Part shown: in pieces, positions 24,714 to 33,619 of the stretch
Position numbering within the stretch: the stretch's first letter is position 1
Layout: every line of letters starts with the position of its first letter
From: Solibacillus cecembensis
GTDB lineage: Bacteria; Bacillota; Bacilli; Bacillales_A; Planococcaceae
Assembly (NCBI RefSeq): GCF_001439635.1
Contig: NZ_LMBZ01000011.1
Coordinates: forward strand, 97,341 to 161,340
Length of the DNA: 64,000 nt
Direction of reading: 5' to 3'
Position numbers and translations under genes: made by a program
Notes under the pieces: model-generated
Seen by the model: the letters and a program-made list of their open reading frames with translations, nothing else
What the model was told of the DNA's origin: nothing
The model's database searches: none

Positions 24714-25544
24714 TTACTCTTCTGTATCCTCAACTGCGTCCATTTCTGTTAAATCATTTTGAATATCAACAATTTTGCCATCCACTGCATTAACAAAATG
24801 AATTTCCTCTACCTTTTCAGCTGTTAACACTCGCACTTCCCATGTCGGGGCAAATACTTGTGCTTGTGTAATTTGAACAAGCGTTGAATAGCCAAGGTTC
24901 ATATGGGTCACTTGAGAATCTGGTTTTAATAAATTCTTCCCATATAATATTTGCAGCACTTGGATTGGCGGTAATATTGACTTTTTATTATCGAATTTTT
25001 CATGGTTTTCAAGGAGTGTTTGCTCATATGCAAATACACGGCCCTCTTCATCCCAATAAATTTGAACATAGCCTCGTACATTATAATACAGTGTACGATC
25101 ATTCACCTTTTGGAAAAATGTCGCTTGTCGCTTTTCTTCATCTACTTCCCATAAAGTATATGAAGCACCCTCATGGACATAGCTATGCAAAAATTCCGTA
25201 TAGCTGTCCTTCGTAGTAGTTTCTCGCAGACTAATGGGTTTCTCCAATGTTACAACCAGTTTATTTTCATTCACAATTTCTGTTTGTTGATTTGCAAAAT
25301 AAGGCACTTCAGATGGTTTGAAGTTTTTGATTGTCCCCGAATAATAGGATGTCACTTCTACATTTGTCGGAAGGGTAACATACGTAATATTATCTTCTTT
25401 TAAACGCGATGCAATTTCCGTTGTTTTTCCTATTACTTCTAATTGTTGTCCACCATTATAGCTATTTAAATATTGAGTATACAAAAAAATATTGAGTATT
25501 AAAAACACACCGATAAAAATCGTTTTTGATCTATTCCAATCCAT
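24714..25544 (-). CDS. walI: WalRK regulator WalI (YycI)
   Basis: 276 residues: one N-terminal transmembrane helix (SKTIFIGVFLILNIFLYTQY) and a large outside domain. With WalH it forms a membrane complex that tunes the WalK kinase; in B. subtilis the pair restrains it. The GTG at 25553 is in frame, but GGGGG precedes the ATG at 25544 by eight bases and the protein then starts MDWNRSKT. It overlaps the end of walH by 14 bp. Confidence 0.93.
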   Translation of the reverse strand: MDWNRSKTIFIGVFLILNIFLYTQYLNSYNGGQQLEVIGKTTEIASRLKEDNITYVTLPTNVEVTSYYSGTIKNFKPSEVPYFANQQTEIVNENKLVVTLEKPISLRETTTKDSYTEFLHSYVHEGASYTLWEVDEEKRQATFFQKVNDRTLYYNVRGYVQIYWDEEGRVFAYEQTLLENHEKFDNKKSILPPIQVLQILYGKNLLKPDSQVTHMNLGYSTLVQITQAQVFAPTWEVRVLTAEKVEEIHFVNAVDGKIVDIQNDLTEMDAVEDTEE

Positions 25545-26859
25545 CGTTAGCACCCCCTAATTGCTCGGGTAAAATGCGTGTCCATACATTATTTGAAATA
25601 ATAAACCAGCTCGGTTCAAGTAAAAATATTCCCTTTTTTATATCCTGTACTAAAGAATAGCCAACAATTATTTCATCAATTTCATCAAACGGCTGATCTT
25701 TCATGTTTTTAAGATATTCAATAACCTCATCTCCAGATGGCAGCTGCTTTGTCGTTCTAAAACTTCGAATTTCATTATCAATCGAATAATACGGTCTACG
25801 ATAGCGATAAATCCGATTCTCACCCCATGTCGTAATAATACGGGACGTCGTAATTGAACTATAAATAGGATAGCCTTGTATAAATAGCTGATATTCTGTC
25901 ACATGTTTACCTACATTCATCGAAGAGAAACGGTAATCCGCTGTAAATCCTCCATGGTCATTTATAAAATTGAAGCTATCAGACAACAAGGTCGCAGATG
26001 GAATGGGTGCAATACTTTCTGCTTGCGGGTACACATAATTCAAAATATGATTTTGTGTATCGACGGTCATTACAGATGTCCCATCGTTATATTTTTCTTC
26101 CCTTGTATTATCGGTACTGCGCTTGACGATACCTAGGTCACCAAAAAGTATGTTTTTATAAAGGTCTGGTGAGGTCTTATCCATAAAATAAGTATATTGA
26201 ATTGATTCCATTGCTTCTTGTGCGACATACAAAGATAGCAATGATTCACGTTCAACCTCGAAATAAGCTTGATACTCTTTTATTGGGTCAACGATTTCCT
26301 CCATAAACTGCATTGAATTGGAAATATCTATCGTTGAGCGAAGTAAAATTCGTTTTTTAGTATTTAAAAACAGTAGCTGCAATTGATTGTTGGATAAAAC
26401 TTCCGACCAATCTATAATTAATCGTGTAAAATTTGCATCAGGTACTTCTCTTTCATTAAAAGGTAAAATGCCACTAAATACTTGTAATGGCACTTCTTCA
26501 TTAAAGAATAGCGTGAGGCGATTATTCTCACGCAACATTTTGTTCATTTGCTCATCCGATAAGTTACTATTTATCAGATCCACTTCATGAGCGTCCCAAG
26601 TTGATAATTTATCATATACACTCTGTATCACATCATTTGAAACAGTGCCATAAAATTGATCTTCTTGGCGATATAGTAATCGATACGGTTTCAATATATC
26701 TTGTAATTGCTTCGTATCGCCAATCATAATTTCATCTACTTGTGCTTCCTCAATAACCGTATACTCAGGCTTATAATTCCAAATCATTAAGGTCAAAACT
26801 ATGCTGAGCAAAACAAGAAAGGCTAGTAGGTAGGATTTAATTTGTTCAATATATTTCAT
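25531..26859 (-). CDS. walH: WalRK regulator WalH (YycH)
   Basis: 442 residues with an N-terminal transmembrane helix (SYLLAFLVLLSIVLTLMIW) and an extracytoplasmic domain typical of YycH (ending NNVWTRILPEQL). It works with WalI on the sensor WalK. The ATG at 26859 overlaps the walK stop as ATGA, with a G-rich ribosome binding site inside walK; a TTG two codons earlier is also in frame. Gene order and overlaps point to tight co-translation with walK and walI. Confidence 0.94.
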   Translation of the reverse strand: MKYIEQIKSYLLAFLVLLSIVLTLMIWNYKPEYTVIEEAQVDEIMIGDTKQLQDILKPYRLLYRQEDQFYGTVSNDVIQSVYDKLSTWDAHEVDLINSNLSDEQMNKMLRENNRLTLFFNEEVPLQVFSGILPFNEREVPDANFTRLIIDWSEVLSNNQLQLLFLNTKKRILLRSTIDISNSMQFMEEIVDPIKEYQAYFEVERESLLSLYVAQEAMESIQYTYFMDKTSPDLYKNILFGDLGIVKRSTDNTREEKYNDGTSVMTVDTQNHILNYVYPQAESIAPIPSATLLSDSFNFINDHGGFTADYRFSSMNVGKHVTEYQLFIQGYPIYSSITTSRIITTWGENRIYRYRRPYYSIDNEIRSFRTTKQLPSGDEVIEYLKNMKDQPFDEIDEIIVGYSLVQDIKKGIFLLEPSWFIISNNVWTRILPEQLGGANDGLE

Positions 26860-28709
26860 TCCCAATCCCCCGCTCCATCCAGTTCAAAAGGTAATGTGAA
26901 GAAGACAGTTGTCCCTACCCCTTCCTCACTTTCTGCCCAGATTCTTCCACCATGTGCTTCAATCATTTCCCTAGCAATCGCCAGTCCTAGTCCGGATCCT
27001 CCCATCGAACGCGCACGTGCACGGTCCACTCGATAAAAACGGTCAAATATTCGCCCGACATTTTCCTTTGGTATACCCATTCCATCATCTGAAATCATGA
27101 CGCGCAACATATTTTCATGTACAGTAACACCAAATCGAATATTTCCACCATCTGGGGAATATTTCAACGAATTCGAAATGATATTATCCATTACTTGCGT
27201 TAACTTATCTGCATCCACATCCACAAAATAACTTGTCTCTGGTAAGAGGCGAAGGAATTCTACGTTTTTAGATTTAGACATTTCAAATCGATCAATAATA
27301 TGTGTAAAGAATTTATTAAACTCAACAAACTCAAAGTTTAATTCATATTCTTGACTGTCCATTTTCGATAATTGTAACAAATCATTTACCAAACGTATCA
27401 TTCGTTCTGTTTCTGTTTGCGTTACATTTAAAAAAGTAGGTGCAATATTTTCATCTCGCCAAGCACCATCTGCAAGTGCCTCCAAATAACTACGCATTGT
27501 TGTAAGTGGTGTACGTAATTCATGGGATACGTTCGCTACGAATTCCCTGCGTTCCATATCAATCTTTTCCTGCTCGGTGATATCATGCAGTACGGTAATA
27601 AGACCATTTACAAAGCCCGTTTCTTTTTGAATGACTGAAAAATTTGCACGCAAAATATATGGTGCGTCACTTGTACTAAAATCGAGACTCACTGATTCCT
27701 TCATATGAATTAAATCTTCAAAACTATATTCTTGATCTAAGCCTAAAACGGACGCAATTGGACGATTTAAAGTAGATTCACGCGTATCATGCAATAAGCT
27801 AAGCGCGGGCTCATTTATTAAAATAATCTTTCCTTTGCGGTCAGTCGCGATTACACCATCCGTCATATTACTAAGTACACTTGCAAGCTTCCGGCGTTCT
27901 GCTTCCGTTGTCGATTGTGACTCTTGTAAACGGTTTGTTAAATGGTTAAAGGCAATTGCTAATTGACCAATTTCATCGGTACCATATACACGTACTTTTC
28001 TAGAAAAGTTCCCTTTTGACATTGCCTGTGCTTGTTTACGCATATCAGAAATTGGCCGTGTAATTGTACGCGCTACTAATATTCCTAATATAATCGTAAT
28101 AGCAAGGGATACAGCAATGCCCGCAGCAAAGATTCGATTAATTTCACTCATTTGTTCATACACTTTTTCAATATTTGATTCAATGTAAATCGCACCTAAT
28201 ACTTCACTATTTGGTCCAACTGTATCGGTAATAGGCGCTGCTAAAACCCAGACTCGCTGCATCGGCATCGTTTGTTTATCAAGAGCAATATTATCTTGTA
28301 ACGCCTCAACTGACATCGCCGTACGGACAATATCGTCATTTGAACGTTGCCCGACCATGGATTGATTATCCCTATCTGATGTTGCTAAAATACGATTTCG
28401 CCTATCAATTACGCGGATTTCATTAATATCATCGGTTGAGAATTCACGCAAAATAGCATCTATGCCCGATTCAGGCGTAGTCGTAGATGTAGAGTTTGTT
28501 TCATTGCTTTCCTTTAGCATCTCTTCTCGTATACTATATTGAACAAGCTCCATTCTTTGCAAAATGGAATCTTGAAAGTTACCTTTTAAACTATCCTCAA
28601 GCTCTTTGGAAAAATAAATCCCAATAATTTGAAGGGCAATAACAATGAGCAATACATAGATCAGCACCAGCTTGACATGTATAGACTTAAAGAAGCTTAC
28701 TTTTTGCAT
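26856..28709 (-). CDS. walK: Cell-wall sensor histidine kinase WalK
   Basis: 617 residues: transmembrane helix about 12-32, extracytoplasmic Cache-like domain about 33-180, second helix about 183-203, HAMP to about 255, PAS domain about 265-375, HisKA with FVANVSHELRTPL (His near 394) and HATPase with GGSGLGLAIAREM. This is the essential kinase that couples peptidoglycan synthesis and cleavage through WalR. It starts 8 bp after walR. The domain order is that of Bacillus/Staphylococcus WalK. Confidence 0.97.
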   Translation of the reverse strand: MQKVSFFKSIHVKLVLIYVLLIVIALQIIGIYFSKELEDSLKGNFQDSILQRMELVQYSIREEMLKESNETNSTSTTTPESGIDAILREFSTDDINEIRVIDRRNRILATSDRDNQSMVGQRSNDDIVRTAMSVEALQDNIALDKQTMPMQRVWVLAAPITDTVGPNSEVLGAIYIESNIEKVYEQMSEINRIFAAGIAVSLAITIILGILVARTITRPISDMRKQAQAMSKGNFSRKVRVYGTDEIGQLAIAFNHLTNRLQESQSTTEAERRKLASVLSNMTDGVIATDRKGKIILINEPALSLLHDTRESTLNRPIASVLGLDQEYSFEDLIHMKESVSLDFSTSDAPYILRANFSVIQKETGFVNGLITVLHDITEQEKIDMERREFVANVSHELRTPLTTMRSYLEALADGAWRDENIAPTFLNVTQTETERMIRLVNDLLQLSKMDSQEYELNFEFVEFNKFFTHIIDRFEMSKSKNVEFLRLLPETSYFVDVDADKLTQVMDNIISNSLKYSPDGGNIRFGVTVHENMLRVMISDDGMGIPKENVGRIFDRFYRVDRARARSMGGSGLGLAIAREMIEAHGGRIWAESEEGVGTTVFFTLPFELDGAGDWE

Positions 28710-28717
28710 ATAGTAGT

Positions 28718-29428
28718 CTACTCCTGTTCAGGATTCCTTAAGTAATAGCCCACTCCTCGTCTTGTTACAATCAACAATGGATGGCTTGGGTTATCTTCAA
28801 TCTTTTCTCGCAAACGACGGATCGTTACATCTACTGTACGAACATCGCCAAAATAATCATAGCCCCAGACCGTTTGCAATAAATGCTCACGCGTCAAGAC
28901 TTGACCAATATGTCTCGCTAAATAATGTAATAACTCAAACTCACGATGGGTTAGCTCAATAGAAGCCTCTCGTTTTAATACCAAATAGGCATCTGGTTGA
29001 ATTGTTAAAGGGCCCACAACAATATCATTCGTTTCTTCTTGGGCTTCTTCAACTTGGACAGGAACATTCAATCGGCGCATATTCGCCTTTACACGTGCAA
29101 TTAATTCACGCGTACTAAATGGCTTTGTCACATAATCATCTGCGCCCATTTCTAATCCTAGTACTTTATCAATCTCTGAGCCTTTTGCCGTTAACATAAT
29201 AATCGGAAAATCATATTTTTTACGTATTTCACGACAGACTTCCATCCCATCACGTTTTGGAAGCATAATATCTAATAACATTAAGTCCGGTTGTTCCTCT
29301 TCCACCTTTTGTAAGGCCTCATCTCCATCATAAGCACAAATGACACGATAACCTTCTTTAATTAAATTGAACTGTAAAATATCCGCAATTGGCTTTTCAT
29401 CATCTACAACTAATATTGTTTTATTCAC
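28718..29428 (-). CDS. walR: Essential response regulator WalR
   Basis: A 236-residue OmpR-family regulator: receiver with phospho-Asp in [15 protein letters not shown] near residue 53, Lys in [14 protein letters not shown], and winged-helix domain ending [16 protein letters not shown]. It controls autolysin and wall-metabolism genes. The start is GTG at 29428, preceded by GGGG. It is the first gene of walRKHIJ. Upstream lie repeat R3 and then an M23 endopeptidase gene, a plausible WalR target. Confidence 0.97.
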   Translation of the reverse strand: MNKTILVVDDEKPIADILQFNLIKEGYRVICAYDGDEALQKVEEEQPDLMLLDIMLPKRDGMEVCREIRKKYDFPIIMLTAKGSEIDKVLGLEMGADDYVTKPFSTRELIARVKANMRRLNVPVQVEEAQEETNDIVVGPLTIQPDAYLVLKREASIELTHREFELLHYLARHIGQVLTREHLLQTVWGYDYFGDVRTVDVTIRRLREKIEDNPSHPLLIVTRRGVGYYLRNPEQE

Positions 29429-29543
29429 ACAGATTGCCCCATTTCCTACTAAGTTATAATTCTATATAATCCACAATTTCTTTTTATTTCACTTACTTTA
29501 CTCTAACATGCTTTTCATTTCGTTGCATTATAGAGGTGTTTCC

Positions 29544-29680
29544 AATCAATTACGCTGAGGCGTAATTGCGTCCAGATTTTTTTCGAGTTCGCTCGAAAAA
29601 CCCCTCTAAAAAATCTGTGACATCCGCCGGGGCTTACCTTGATTCAGCATGGGTTTGAACTTCTGCTGAATCAAGGTAAA
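29544..29680 (-). repeat. Interspersed hairpin element, copy R3
   Basis: About 137 bp, minus orientation and the cleanest copy. It begins (minus strand) ACCTTGATTCAGCAGAAG, whose TTGATTCAGCA pairs with TGCTGAATCAA 20 bp on. Then come the block CCCCGGCGGATGTCACAG, a CGAGCGAACTCG hairpin inside CAGATTTTTT/AAAAAATCTG, and the terminal CAATTACGCC/GGCGTAATTG-type palindrome (29548-29568). Confidence 0.85.
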
Positions 29681-29681
29681 T

Positions 29682-29695
29682 ATTTTCCGGGAAAT
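29682..29695. promoter_or_regulatory. Candidate Noc binding site
   Basis: ATTTTCCGGGAAAT matches 13 of 14 positions of the nucleoid-occlusion site ATTTCCCGGGAAAT. The window encodes Noc (44938-45831). It lies at the edge of repeat R3, about 24 kb from oriC. Confidence 0.5.
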
Positions 29696-29790
29696 AATAG
29701 AATAAATATTATCCAAATATAACTTGGATTTTCATTCGATATTGGTGAGGGGCAATAGCTAGTTTTATATAAATATCCTTATCCTACTAG

Positions 29791-29822
29791 AAAAAGAACA
29801 GCCCCCAAACTGGACTGTTCCT
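29791..29822 (-). terminator. Terminator of the M23 peptidase gene
   Basis: Minus strand: GAACAG pairs with CTGTTC around a 13-nt loop, followed by TTTTT. Confidence 0.8.
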
Positions 29823-29828
29823 CATCAG

Positions 29829-31298
29829 TTAATTTAAATAAGATAATGGGTTTACTTCTGAACCATTTTTATGAACTTCGAAATGTAGATGTGTTCCAGT
29901 AGAACGACCTGTTGAACCCATCACACCAAGTGAAGAACCTTTCTCCACAACTTGTCCGACTTTAACACCAATTTTTGACAAATGTGCATATAGTGTTTCA
30001 TATCCATTATTATGGTTAATTACGATATAGTTTCCGTATGTTGCATGGCGACCTGCCGTTTTTACAGTACCGTTATCTGATGCTTTTATTGTGTAATCAG
30101 ATGGGCGGGCAATATCAATTCCATAGTGATAACGTCCCCAACGAGTACCCATTTGGCTTGAAATACGTCCTCCATTTGCAGGCCACGCAAATGTACCTGT
30201 TCCAATAGAAGGGACTACTTTTGTACCAATTATAACTACACGGTCTTCTGGCTCGACTAACATATTTTCATTCGTTTGCACACGCTCTGTACGAACGCCA
30301 TTCTCTTCTGAAATTACATATGATACTTCTTTTTTACCGATAGCGCCCTCTTGTTTTACTACGCTTTTACCTTTTAACATTGTATCGTCTTCTGTCACAA
30401 CTTTCGTGAAATCAACGGCTTCTACTTGCTTCTTCTCATAAACTGCTTTTACTGACACATATGGCTTTTCCACTGTGACATTTAGTTGCTGACCGATTTT
30501 TAATACTGAGTTCACTGTAATTGACGGGTTTAATTGAACTAATTCTGCTGTCGTTAAGCTATGCGCCTTTGCAATTGAACCTAACACATCCCCAGCTTGA
30601 ACAGTATATAATTCTTTTTCTACTGAACCTGTTTGTAATAATTGAATTGCTTCATTCACTGTAACAATTTCAGCTGGTGCTACTGCAACTTGTTGACCTT
30701 TTACTTCCGATGATAATTTCACATCAACAATTCGTGTTTCAGAATCTTGTAATGGGGGTAAAGAGGCTGTAGCTGGTCTTGCTTCTACTTCATTTAATTG
30801 TGTTGGTGAAACATATTTAAGCTTCAATCCGTTAATTGCTGCCTCAAAATCATTTTCATCTTTTAAAAACGCTACATCATTGCCATCTACTTTTATCGAA
30901 TAGGCTTGTGCCTGAACTGTAATTCTATCTTGTAGTTTTGTTAATGTCGCTTGTTCATCTGCATCTACTTTAAATACTTGTTCAGGTATTATTTTAATAT
31001 TTGAACTCGCATCTACAGTTAACCCCTTAAATTGAGCACTCGCATCTTTTTCCTTTTGCTCAATAATTTGCTGTACAGCTGCTTCATCTGCAACTGCTCC
31101 AATATATAAATTCCCCACATATACATGGAAAATCTTCTCAAACGTTTCTTTATTTGTTTCATTGGCAAAACTTGAATTAAGCGTTACCGTTGACATTAAT
31201 AGTGCAAAGATCGCTGCTGCTTTAAATTTTGTATTATGACGTTTCAATAGATTTAGACTTAATGTTTTGAAGTCTGATTTATTTCTTTTCGAAAACAT
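29829..31298 (-). CDS. Secreted M23 peptidoglycan endopeptidase with LysM and G5 domains
   Basis: 489 residues: signal peptide about 1-45, an N-terminal region about 50-225, LysM near 233-278 (TVQAGDVLGSIAKAH, LNPSITVNSVLKIG), G5 domain about 285-365, and M23 domain from about 385 with zinc ligands in HYGIDIA and HLHFEVH. It should bind and cut peptide cross-links in the wall. It occupies the place between dnaB and walR where B. subtilis carries purA. Next to walR it is a natural WalR target, and a box with one mismatch lies at 31536. The ATG at 31298 has GGGGC before it. Confidence 0.92.
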   Translation of the reverse strand: MFSKRNKSDFKTLSLNLLKRHNTKFKAAAIFALLMSTVTLNSSFANETNKETFEKIFHVYVGNLYIGAVADEAAVQQIIEQKEKDASAQFKGLTVDASSNIKIIPEQVFKVDADEQATLTKLQDRITVQAQAYSIKVDGNDVAFLKDENDFEAAINGLKLKYVSPTQLNEVEARPATASLPPLQDSETRIVDVKLSSEVKGQQVAVAPAEIVTVNEAIQLLQTGSVEKELYTVQAGDVLGSIAKAHSLTTAELVQLNPSITVNSVLKIGQQLNVTVEKPYVSVKAVYEKKQVEAVDFTKVVTEDDTMLKGKSVVKQEGAIGKKEVSYVISEENGVRTERVQTNENMLVEPEDRVVIIGTKVVPSIGTGTFAWPANGGRISSQMGTRWGRYHYGIDIARPSDYTIKASDNGTVKTAGRHATYGNYIVINHNNGYETLYAHLSKIGVKVGQVVEKGSSLGVMGSTGRSTGTHLHFEVHKNGSEVNPLSYLN

Positions 31299-31351
31299 GG
31301 TAAAGCCCCTTCCAAAATATCATTTCATTTAATGTATATAATTACTTTTAT

Positions 31352-31430
31352 AATCAATTACGACGCGGCGTTTTTAACCTACCCCTCACTGTTTCAGCTA
31401 GGGTTTTAATCTCCACTGAATAGCATTGCC
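31352..31430 (-). repeat. Decayed copy of the interspersed hairpin element (R5)
   Basis: ATCAATTACGACGCGGCG (31353-31370) matches the terminal palindrome end of R2-R4, and CACTGAATAGC further on resembles the other end. The central hairpin is lost. Tentative. Confidence 0.4.
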
Positions 31431-31721
31431 TATATAGACAATCATCCTTCACTTATAGAAGTAGGAGAAACAAGAAAAAATACACTCCGTTAATGTATCA
31501 TATTTCTTAATTCAAATGAACAAGTATGTGCTTTTTGTAATGAAACTGTATTATTTTTTGAATTTTTTTGACATATATTTTTATAGTAATGGGCTTTTTT
31601 CCATTTTTGTATTCAAAAAATAAGTATTTTATTCTCTCTATTGATAAAATTAGGTTAGTTTGGTAATTCGAGTAACACATATTGACCAGTAGGTGTTACG
31701 GATTATTAACAACGTCATAGC
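31431..31721. other. Upstream region of the M23 gene, with candidate WalR box
   Basis: AT-rich, no gene. At 31536-31552 the plus strand reads TGTAAT, 5 bp, TGTATT, one mismatch from the WalR consensus TGTWAH-N5-TGTWAH. An inverted repeat GTAACAC/GTGTTAC lies near 31673-31699. Confidence 0.35.
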
Positions 31722-31766
31722 AAAAAACCATTACTTTACCTTTGATTAAAGGCAGAGTAATGGTTT
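31722..31766 (-). terminator. Terminator after dnaB
   Basis: Minus strand: AACCATTACTCTGCCTTT pairs imperfectly with AAAGGTAAAGTAATGGTT, followed by TTTTT. It closes the rpsF-to-dnaB gene run. Confidence 0.88.
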
Positions 31767-31807
31767 CTCATTTTATTTATATGTTTCGCTTATTTCAACA
31801 GCTATAA

Positions 31808-33160
31808 CTATTCTTCCCTTTGTGGTGGTGTAAATTCAAGGTTTAAGAATTTATTGTATTCTTTGCGGAATGCAAGGCTCACCGTACCCGTCGGACCATT
31901 ACGCTGCTTCGCAATAATAATTTCGATAATATCTTTACTCTCTGTTTCTTTGTCGTAATAATCATCACGATATAAAAAGGCGACAATATCAGCATCTTGC
32001 TCAATCGAACCTGATTCACGAAGGTCACTCATCATCGGTCGCTTATCTTGACGTTGCTCTACCCCACGAGAAAGCTGTGATAGAGCAATAACTGGAACTT
32101 GTAACTCACGTGCTAATCCTTTTAAGGAACGTGAAATTTCGGATACTTCCTGTTGACGGTTTTCGCCAGGTTTCCCGCTACCTAAAATGAGCTGTAAATA
32201 ATCGATTAAAATCATGCCGAGTCCATTTTCTTTCGCTAGACGTCTGCATTTCGCTCGAATATCCGTCATCCGTACACCTGGACTATCATCAATAAAAATG
32301 CCAGAGTTCGAAAGACTCCCCATCGCCATCGTTAACTTACGCCAATCCTCCGGTTCTAGAGCTCCTGTACGTAAACGTTGTGCATCAATATTACCTTCTG
32401 CACATAGCATACGCATAACAAGCTGATCTGCACCCATCTCCAGAGAAAATATCGCAACATTTTCACGTGCCTTTACAGCAACGCTTTGCGCGACATTTAG
32501 TGCAAAGGCTGTTTTACCCACCGATGGACGAGCTGCAACAATAATTAAATCATTACGTTGGAAACCGGCTGTCATTTTGTCTAAATCACGGAAGCCTGTT
32601 GGAATCCCCGTTACATCTCCTTCACGTGATTGGAGTTGCTCGATATTATCAAATGTTTGAACTAAAACGTCCTTTACATGCTTAAAGTCTCCTGCATTTT
32701 TGCGATTGGATACTTCGAGCATTTTCTTTTCCGCTTCAGCTAAAAGGATTTCTACCTCATCTTCACGCGTATAGCCATCTTCTGCAATTTTAGTGGCAAC
32801 GCGAATCAAACGACGTAATAATGCCTTCTCCTCAACGATTTTTGCATAATGAGCAATGTTCGCAGCTGTTGGAACTGCACTTGCAAGCTCTGTTAAATAG
32901 CTAAGTCCGCCTACATCTTCAAGTTCTTTTTTTGCTGAAAGCTCTTCTGTTACCGTAACAACGTCTATCGCTTTTCCTTTGTCGCTTAACGTCAGCATCG
33001 TCTGGAAAATCTTTTGATGTGCGATATGATAAAAATCATCTGCCATAACGATTTCGGATGCTGTGATAAGTGCTTGTGGTTCAAGGAATATCGCGCCAAT
33101 TACCGATTGCTCGGCTTCATGATTATGTGGCGGAACGCGGTCCATCATGGATTCGTTCAT
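31808..33160 (-). CDS. dnaB: Replicative DNA helicase
   Basis: A 450-residue hexameric helicase (called DnaC in B. subtilis): N-terminal DnaB domain from about 8-110, linker, RecA-like core with Walker A ARPSVGKTAFALN near residue 208 and Walker B ILIDYLQLILG near 318. It unwinds DNA at the fork and is loaded at the origin present in this same window. The ATG at 33160 follows AAGGAG at eight bases. It begins 13 bp after rplI ends. Confidence 0.97.
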   Translation of the reverse strand: MNESMMDRVPPHNHEAEQSVIGAIFLEPQALITASEIVMADDFYHIAHQKIFQTMLTLSDKGKAIDVVTVTEELSAKKELEDVGGLSYLTELASAVPTAANIAHYAKIVEEKALLRRLIRVATKIAEDGYTREDEVEILLAEAEKKMLEVSNRKNAGDFKHVKDVLVQTFDNIEQLQSREGDVTGIPTGFRDLDKMTAGFQRNDLIIVAARPSVGKTAFALNVAQSVAVKARENVAIFSLEMGADQLVMRMLCAEGNIDAQRLRTGALEPEDWRKLTMAMGSLSNSGIFIDDSPGVRMTDIRAKCRRLAKENGLGMILIDYLQLILGSGKPGENRQQEVSEISRSLKGLARELQVPVIALSQLSRGVEQRQDKRPMMSDLRESGSIEQDADIVAFLYRDDYYDKETESKDIIEIIIAKQRNGPTGTVSLAFRKEYNKFLNLEFTPPQREE

Positions 33161-33172
33161 AGTTGTCGCTCC

Positions 33173-33619
33173 TTATTCTTCAATTACATGTACTTTTAAC
33201 GTAGCCTTTACATCTAAGTGTAATTTTACTGGGATGTTTGCAAAGCCTAAAGAACGAATACCGTCATTGCATTCCATTTTACGTTTATCTACTTTAAAGC
33301 CATGTTTCTTTAGTAGTGCATCTGCTACTTGTTTTGTTGATACTGAACCAAATAAACGGCCGCCTTCTCCAGACTTAGCTTTAATCTCTACTGTTACCGC
33401 TTCTAATTGTTCTTTTAAATCTTTTGCTGCTTGTAACTCAGCTGCTGCATTTTTCTCTTCTAAACGTTGTTGACCTTGTAATTCACTCATCGCTTGGTTG
33501 TTTGCTTCTTTGGCATGACCGTTTTTAATTAAAAAATTGCGTGCATACCCTTCTGCTACATCTTTAATTTCACCTTTTTTACCTCTACCTTTTACATCTT
33601 TTAAGAATACGACTTTCAT
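33173..33619 (-). CDS. rplI: 50S ribosomal protein L9
   Basis: 148 residues: N-terminal RNA-binding domain ([20 protein letters not shown]), long central helix rich in Glu/Ala/Gln, and C-terminal domain with [14 protein letters not shown]. Length and order are standard. Its ATG overlaps the gdpP stop by 4 bp (ATGA), as in other Firmicutes. Confidence 0.97.
   Translation of the reverse strand: MKVVFLKDVKGRGKKGEIKDVAEGYARNFLIKNGHAKEANNQAMSELQGQQRLEEKNAAAELQAAKDLKEQLEAVTVEIKAKSGEGGRLFGSVSTKQVADALLKKHGFKVDKRKMECNDGIRSLGFANIPVKLHLDVKATLKVHVIEE

Noticed and set aside
31435..31470. A sequence resembling the rlmH-end repeats (CTATAAGTGAAGG on the minus strand)
   Set aside because: Only a short part matches and the GAACCGTA half is absent; similarity is near chance in AT-rich DNA.
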